Below, one piece after another: positions 58,382 through 64,000 of a stretch of 64,000 nt of DNA. Under the pieces are notes generated by a model. It made no database searches. It worked only from the letters and a program-made list of their open reading frames with translations, and was not told the origin of the DNA. Source of the DNA: Setoptus koraiensis (Eukaryota > Arthropoda); NCBI GenBank assembly GCA_048013815.1, contig CM106586.1, positions 4,464,001-4,528,000 of the forward strand, written 5' to 3'. The first letter of the stretch is position 1. Each line of letters opens with the position of its first letter. A program made the position numbers and the translations under genes.

Positions 58382-58891
58382 TCCTTTCACCATAGCGGAT
58401 AAAAAGGAAATTAACTCATTCTTTTCTTTCATTTCTTTTTCAATCCTATTCAAATCTCTCCGTAAAGTGGAAATTTCCTGCTCATATTGGCCAGCTAATT
58501 TCTTACTCTTTAAGCGTTCCTTCTCCAACAACTCTTGCAGTTCTCTGAATGAATTCCGTTCGCTTCCATATCCATCTTGCGGTGAAAGTACATCCGAAGT
58601 TCCTCTTGGTTCTCTTTCATTCCCATCTGCATCAGCGGAACCAATTTCAGGAGCCGTTGGTTCTCTTTGTTCACTTTTCGGAAGTTCGTTGAGAGATTTA
58701 AGCCCAGCTTTGCCGCCCAGTTTCTCGAAATATCCAACCAACGAGCTCACTTTTGCCAAATTACCTCGTTCTTCATTAGATCCAAGCACAACATGGTTAT
58801 CAGGCTTTGCAGATGTAGCTTGAAATATGATAGAATGCAAAATAAACACTGTTGACAAAAATCTAACAACTTGTTGTCGAATCATCGTCAT
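58370..58891 (-). CDS. secreted coiled-coil protein, array copy D (type 1, truncated)
   Basis: 173 residues from ATG 58891; a second ATG six bases on matches the start of A and C. Signal peptide (VVRFLSTVFILHSIIFQATSA), KVSSLVGYFEKL motif, one partial module (LQELLEKERLKSKKLAGQYE) and the first coil (EQEISTLRRDLNRIEKEM). It then stops at SAMVKGMRE after a frame change relative to A and C. The signal peptide and N-terminus are intact, so a short secreted product is possible, but it is more likely on the way to being a pseudogene. Its upstream region is the most diverged of the three type-1 copies. Confidence 0.65.
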   Translation of the reverse strand: MTMIRQQVVRFLSTVFILHSIIFQATSAKPDNHVVLGSNEERGNLAKVSSLVGYFEKLGGKAGLKSLNELPKSEQREPTAPEIGSADADGNEREPRGTSDVLSPQDGYGSERNSFRELQELLEKERLKSKKLAGQYEQEISTLRRDLNRIEKEMKEKNELISFLSAMVKGMRE

Positions 58892-59479
58892 CCGTTCAAT
58901 CAGATATCAAATACCAAATCTTGACAGTTTTCTAGGAAATCACCTAAACTTATATTTCAGCAATCAAAAATACTAATAATAATATCAACATTTCAGCGTT
59001 CACATTTGATATGGTGGTCCAGAAATGGATAATAATGTTAACATAATATCCATAGAAGGTCAAGACTCTATAAATAGATCCAGATCATGCACTATGAAAT
59101 TGGGATTATTTTTGGTCAATCGAAGTTTGAAATGACTAGTGATGGAAATCGATATCGAAATTCCAATGAATTTTCGCATGAGCAGAAAATCAAGATTATC
59201 CCAAGAGCGTGGAAGAATTTGCCGGCAGATTTTGCATCTTCGCTTGAGATGCTGCCATTAATTGTCAGTCATCGTCTGTTCGGTCGAATCTTTCACCCGA
59301 TAGAAATGGCGAAATAAAGTTGTGACTTCTTGTCAGAGATATAAGCCGGTGAACCATAATACTAAAGCATTAAGTCTATTCGTTTCAACGAAATCTGAGA
59401 ATTTCTCTACGAGAATCAGTGCTTGTAATGGAGAGGCAGGGCAAGCATCTCGATTTGTGGTTCTGTATATATAGAGGGC

Positions 59480-59594
59480 AAATCTTTCTCCAAATCGCTC
59501 AATTCTTTGTCTCTTCGCCTCAATTTATTCTCTGATTCCTCTTAACATAGCAGATAACGAGGTAATTAATTAATTCTTTCCTTTCATTTCTTTG
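59480..59594 (-). pseudogene. short type-1/2 coil remnant behind copy E
   Basis: The DNA aligns with the EISTLQKDLN to KELSDLKQG part of type 1 (TTTCTCCAAATCGCTCAATT is shared with 58333 and following) but is broken. It directly follows the stop of copy E, as the 52888-53245 remnant follows copy B. Confidence 0.6.
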
Positions 59595-60911
59595 TTAATG
59601 TTCAAATCTATCTACAGAGTAGAAATTTCTTAAGAAGCTCAATTCCTCTTCTTTTCGTGCCATTGCGTTCTCCATTTTTTTGCTCATTTCACTCAAATCT
59701 TTCTCCATAGAGGACAGTTTTTGATCATATTGACTAGATAAAGTTTTGATGACAACTTCGTGCGTCCTCTTGAAGTCGCTGGACTCTATTCGCAAAGAAT
59801 TCAACGTTTCTTGTGTTTGCCTTAAATTCTCTTTTAATTGTTCTTTTGTGGCTTCGATTTCTTGTAGCCTAGACGACGCATCTTCCAACTGTTTTAGCAA
59901 GTTTACGTTCTCTTCACGCTCGTTATCCAGAGCTTTTTGCAACTCTTTGAAAGACTCGCCTGTCTCCTTGTCGTCCCTGAGCGACATCTCTCTCAACTGC
60001 TTCAGCATATTTCTGTTCTCAGCCCTCTCGTTTTGTAGCAATCGTTGTACTTCTTTGAGAAACCTCTCTGTTTCTTTTGCCTTTTCGTTCGTCACTGTCA
60101 ATTCTTCTAATTGCTTTTTCAAATTATTGTTTTCTGTTTGCTCATTATGCAGTACTTCTTGCAACTCTTTGAGTGTCTTTTGAGTTTCTGTATCCTTCAT
60201 TGACATCTCTCTTAATTTTTCAATCAAGTTTTGATTCTCTGTTCGCTCGTTATCGAGACCTTTTTGTATCGCTCTCAGAGCGCTCTCAAAGTCACTTTTT
60301 TCTTTGAGAGACATCTCTCTCAAATGTTTCAGCGTGTTTACATTCTCTGCTCGCTCTATTTCTAGTATTTCTTTCACTTCATCTAGAGATCTCTGAGTCT
60401 CTTTCAATTTTTCATTCTTCTGTGATATTTCTTCTAACTGCTCGGCCAATTTTTTATTCTGCATTCGCTCATTTTCCAGTAACTTTTGTGACAACTGGAG
60501 CGAGTTTTGCGCCTCTGTTTCTTGTTGCCTCAGAAATTCTAGTTCCCGTCGCTTCTGGTCGATAGCTATCGACAGCCTAGTCATCTCATCATATTCTGCC
60601 GCCTTGTCTTCTTGAAGTTGGTTAAATTTCGACTTTGTTCTTGGCTCTCCATCTCGGTGGGCATCAGAAGAATTATCGATAGGTTTAGCTGGTCTATTCC
60701 TTGCCAGTTCTAGTGAAGATTTGTGCCCTCCGTTAGATCCAAAATTTTCAAAATGTTCAACCAGTGAACTTACTTTAATTATGTCCTCTCGGTCCAGAGT
60801 GGGCTTCTGTATCTCTCTATCGACCTCTGCCAAGGCCACCAATAGTATGAGGGGATTGAATAGAATGCATACAAAAGATAATGAAGCGGCATATCGATGG
60901 AGCGCGGCCAT
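59595..60911 (-). CDS. secreted coiled-coil protein, array copy E (type 2, six modules)
   Basis: 438 residues from ATG 60911, which aligns with the start of copy B (MAALH); an upstream in-frame GTG is not needed. Signal peptide (LSFVCILFNPLILLVALAEV), motif DREDIIKVSSLVEHFENF, then six modules of 35 residues: LLENERMQNKKLAEQLEEIS, EILEIERAENVNTLKHLREM, AIQKGLDNERTENQNLIEKL, ELQEVLHNEQTENNNLKKQL, RLLQNERAENRNMLKQLREM, ALDNEREENVNLLKQLEDAS. Copy B has four, so whole modules were gained or lost between paralogues. It ends LRNFYSVDRFEH, the same frame-shifted ending as B, so the truncation predates the duplication of type 2. Confidence 0.85.
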   Translation of the reverse strand: MAALHRYAASLSFVCILFNPLILLVALAEVDREIQKPTLDREDIIKVSSLVEHFENFGSNGGHKSSLELARNRPAKPIDNSSDAHRDGEPRTKSKFNQLQEDKAAEYDEMTRLSIAIDQKRRELEFLRQQETEAQNSLQLSQKLLENERMQNKKLAEQLEEISQKNEKLKETQRSLDEVKEILEIERAENVNTLKHLREMSLKEKSDFESALRAIQKGLDNERTENQNLIEKLREMSMKDTETQKTLKELQEVLHNEQTENNNLKKQLEELTVTNEKAKETERFLKEVQRLLQNERAENRNMLKQLREMSLRDDKETGESFKELQKALDNEREENVNLLKQLEDASSRLQEIEATKEQLKENLRQTQETLNSLRIESSDFKRTHEVVIKTLSSQYDQKLSSMEKDLSEMSKKMENAMARKEEELSFLRNFYSVDRFEH

Positions 60912-61863
60912 AATGTTCTGTAATGTTTTGTTGATTGAGTGTTCGCGACCGATCACCGAGTCATTTGTCCGCTGATACTGTCTGATTGTTTTTTTCGTTT
61001 AATAACATACCGAAGAAAAATCATGAAAACGATCAAAAGATCACCTTCCTCATAATAATACACATGTCACTATGTCACTTGATAACGCAGGTCACTCGCA
61101 TTCGCCATGGAATCAGCCTACTAATAACAGCGATCGAAATCTATAACCTAATGCCTTAATCTGTCACTTTGCAATCGTTAGCTTTGAGTTATGGTGATTT
61201 TTGGCTAAAGTGACTAAAGAGCACTGATATCATTAATCATCGTTCGTTGGCCTGCCCGTAATTTCGAAGCATCATTCATCTAGTTTGACAAAATCATCGA
61301 CTTTATCTATACTCACTTAGAAGATGAAAAGAGATTTTCACTTTCTAGATGATTGAACCATTAAATTAACAGGTCGCCTAGGCTGCGGAGTTCTGCTCAA
61401 TTCCTGTGTTGATTGGGTACTTCCAAAACTTATTTGGTTCGACCTAGAAACTTGTTGCCAAAGTAAAACTATCCGATGGTATATAATAGAAACACACTCA
61501 ATTTCACAATGATGATGCGACACATTTGTACACTCGAACATTGTTGTAAATATCCTCTGTGAGTTGCCGTGGCTAGCGAAATGGCCTCATACGAAAAAAT
61601 GAAATACTGTAGGAAAAAATATTTTTTTTTTCATCGGCATGAGTTTGTAAATATAAAAGAAAGTGGCGTCAGTAACAGTCACTGTCTGATGAATGACTAA
61701 CCAGAATCCAGACTAAAATGTGCAGCAATAACCAGCTATGGGTGTAAAGATAGAATTTGTTTGTCTGTCAGATGATATGAATCATTGACGATATAACATA
61801 GATGATATTTATTAATGTTACACAACTCGTGAGTAATATATAAACTAAATACAGACATCATGA
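60912..61863. other. upstream region of copy E and tail of duplication unit 2
   Basis: Aligns with 54399-55275 throughout with many small differences. It holds no gene. The minus frame at 61338-61541 is not kept in the other unit. Confidence 0.6.
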
Positions 61864-63530
61864 CAATAATAATTTTGTGTGTTATTTTTCTCATCGGAAG
61901 TGTGTGACAAAAAATCTCAATGTTTACACCTAGTACAGCTATATGAATGAATGCTGTCATAGTATTAGATAATAATAATTATATGGATTATTATTGATTG
62001 CCACAATAACATGTGTTTCCTTGATAACACATATCTAGTTTTTAATGTACTAAGGTATTAGATAGATTTTTCTGTAGCCTGCACGGTACAGTTATGGATA
62101 ATTGTTTCTCTAGACTGGTAATTGGTTTTGGCTGAATTAATAATTAATTAGTATGTATAAGTATGTACAAGGATTACAGTAGTGGTGAGATATAGTCTTC
62201 ATTGTGTGTGCATGATGGATAAGGAGATAAATATGCTGATATCAACATTGTGTTATATATATTACATTACAGTCATATCTGATTTAATGACGATTCTATA
62301 AATACACAGCGCGCGCGCGTAACAACAATCATCATCATCAATTGATGCGATAATTATGACCACTGCAATAGTCTTGATACTTTATCATAGATAGATAGAT
62401 GTGCTCTTTAATAATAGAAAATGGAATAGACTAATGATAATTATAGTCAATAATAGTAATAGTAATACAGTAATAATAATAGAGGCCTTCATGTTTTGTG
62501 TTCCATGTTCAATCATCGATTAGATTCTTGCTCGATTAATTCGTTAATTATATACGTGTGTGTAGGTTTTGTCCATTCTTTGCGTTTAAACAATTCAATG
62601 TGTCTCATCGAGTAGTTGGCCAGAAACATACACACGTTCGTTTGGAATGTGCCAGTTGGATTTGTTTGGAATGGCGGCCACTTTTGCAAGCTTTGGACCC
62701 CCCATTCAAGGCTACTAATTGCTACTTTCTCTCTTCTCTTGATCACTTATTTTCCCAATGAATACATGTGTTAATAAATTATTGGTGACGCTCCATTATT
62801 GGCTACTATCTTTGATAGGTATTCTCGTGGCGAGCTGAATGACAAAACTGACCGAACGAATGTAAACAAACAAAATGTTGTATGATAGTGACCACACGAA
62901 TTGTGTTTACGCTATGTGTTGCTCAATTTTGTTTTAACCGTTTTGTTGATTAGATAGACTCATCTTAATAATAGTTATTGCCGTTGTTGTTGTTGTTGTT
63001 GTTGTTGTTGTTGCTGGTCCAATTGATGATAATAATTGGTAAAATTATTGTATTTGGTTGCATTCACAATGCAGTAGACAAACAAACAGAGAAACAAGCA
63101 AACATTTACATTTACATACTACATAATCACACAGACAGATCTGATTGGCGCCGTCGCTATGCAAAGCAAGTCATTGAAAACTTTGAGTTAAATCTCAACG
63201 TGTCGCCCACTGGCGCCAATTCTGTCCATTTATCTGGATGATAACGCCACGCCAATGACGCAATAATGTCAATCAATCAATATGCCCACTTGATGTTGTG
63301 TGTTACGTTGCATTTACAATACAATAATCATTATTGTTACACAATAATCATCGTCATAATATTTATGATATGCGTGGCACGATAACAACAAACCCGGTTT
63401 GTTATTGCGATCATGATAGTTATTGTTGCTGGCATTGTTCTAATCAGCTATTGTAATAATGGTCAGTGCGAGTGCACATGACATGACAAGCAAGAAGGTA
63501 AATGGAAGCAAATAATAACATCAATCGCGT
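61864..63530. other. AT-rich intergenic or 3' UTR sequence
   Basis: No gene seen. It contains a CGCGCGCG run near 62311, a TTG run at 62979-63015 and TA-rich DNA. Part may be the 3' UTR of the minus-strand gene ending at 63531. Confidence 0.45.
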
Positions 63531-63710
63531 CTACTCTAGCTGTCTGGTGAAGCTTGGAAATTTGAAAACTTCCGGCACGGGCTCATCCAATCTAGCGATG
63601 ATCTTGTAAATGGTTTTCTTCCACGATTGTTCCTGATCCCTGCGATGGTAGATGGCGTCAAAGAATTGCCTCAGCGTCTGTTCCACAACGGATATAAACA
63701 CTTCGGGTAC
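63531..63710 (-). CDS. last coding exon of an unidentified conserved-looking gene
   Basis: On the minus strand an acceptor (GTGCTTGTAG at 63711 and up) is followed by 59 open codons in phase 0 and a TAG at 63531-63533. The peptide is well-mixed and non-repetitive ([51 protein letters not shown]). It is unlike the repeat-driven frames elsewhere and looks like the C-terminus of a conserved cytosolic protein. I could not name it. The rest of the gene lies beyond the right edge, or in 63711-64000 as intron. Confidence 0.6.
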   Translation of the reverse strand, partial: VPEVFISVVEQTLRQFFDAIYHRRDQEQSWKKTIYKIIARLDEPVPEVFKFPSFTRQLE

Positions 63711-64000
63711 CTACAAGCACGCGCGAGCGGGCGAGCAAACAAACACGCGTAACGATGGATGATTAATTAGCGATCATGAGACAGAGGGAGAGAGAGCAGG
63801 ATATTATAAATAATTGATGATATTATAGTTGAGATAAGCGCCCACTGGCGGACAATGCGGCGGCCACAAAATTGATTATACGTGTGCACGCGCCCATTGT
63901 GAGATTGTTGTGCAAGATGGTGGTCAGTGGTTAGATGGACACACAACAAGATAATCAGCCCCCCTCTTGGATAATCATGCCGCTGAGTGTATTTGGGGCG

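Larger units (their letters stand above)
50386..61863. repeat. tandem segmental duplication containing the coiled-coil gene array
   Basis: Unit 1 (about 50386-55278) and unit 2 (about 55290-61863) align in the same order: part of STEEP1; the CCTATGATC block downstream of it (51047 and 55648); gene copy A / C; their upstream regions (52302-52570 and 57431-57700, nearly identical); remnant; gene copy B / E; their upstream regions; and a shared tail (54760-55275 and 61285-61860) ending in CAGACATCATRACAA. Unit 2 is longer because it keeps an extra gene (D) that unit 1 has lost. The limits are by eye, within about 20 bp. Confidence 0.85.

Overview
This is a 64 kb piece of an animal nuclear genome, most likely an arthropod and probably a chelicerate such as an acariform mite. 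The anchor is an allatostatin-A (FGLamide) neuropeptide precursor at 31.2-32.6 kb encoding three YDFGLG-K(R) peptides. Recognisable housekeeping genes are intron-poor with tiny introns (98-141 bp), and non-coding DNA is full of CAA/TTG/CAG microsatellites and short 9-24 bp minisatellites. The species cannot be named from the sequence alone.

Layout. 1-1.35 kb: the 3' end of an unidentified gene and an intact single-exon gene for a small secreted protein. 1.35-31 kb: a ~30 kb stretch with no secure gene; it holds simple repeats, minisatellites, hairpins, clusters of CACCTG E-boxes, one weak signal-peptide exon (14.4-14.7 kb), and a compositionally distinct island (19.5-22.3 kb) carrying a ~550 bp DNA transposon with inverted ends. 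31.2-32.6 kb: allatostatin A. 33.7-34.7 kb: a broken chimeric copy in which the 5' part of CDC5L is joined to the 3' part of ARL2. 36.3-38.7 kb: a 797-residue single-exon C2H2 zinc-finger protein. 38.8-46.8 kb: gene-poor again.

46.8-50.9 kb is a compact housekeeping block: DLST (2-oxoglutarate dehydrogenase E2, three exons), ZNF622/Rei1 (60S ribosome maturation) and STEEP1, the last two divergent over a 415 bp shared promoter.

51.3-60.9 kb, the most unusual part, is a tandem array on the minus strand of five genes, plus decayed remnants, for secreted coiled-coil proteins. They share a signal peptide and a KVSSLVxxFExx motif. They differ in how many copies of a 35-residue (five-heptad) module they carry and in whether they keep a C-terminal CPYxDPxC motif. 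The array grew by a tandem segmental duplication (about 50.39-55.28 kb copied to 55.29-61.86 kb) whose breakpoint lies inside STEEP1 and left a STEEP1 fragment between the two units. The window ends with the last coding exon of an unidentified minus-strand gene.
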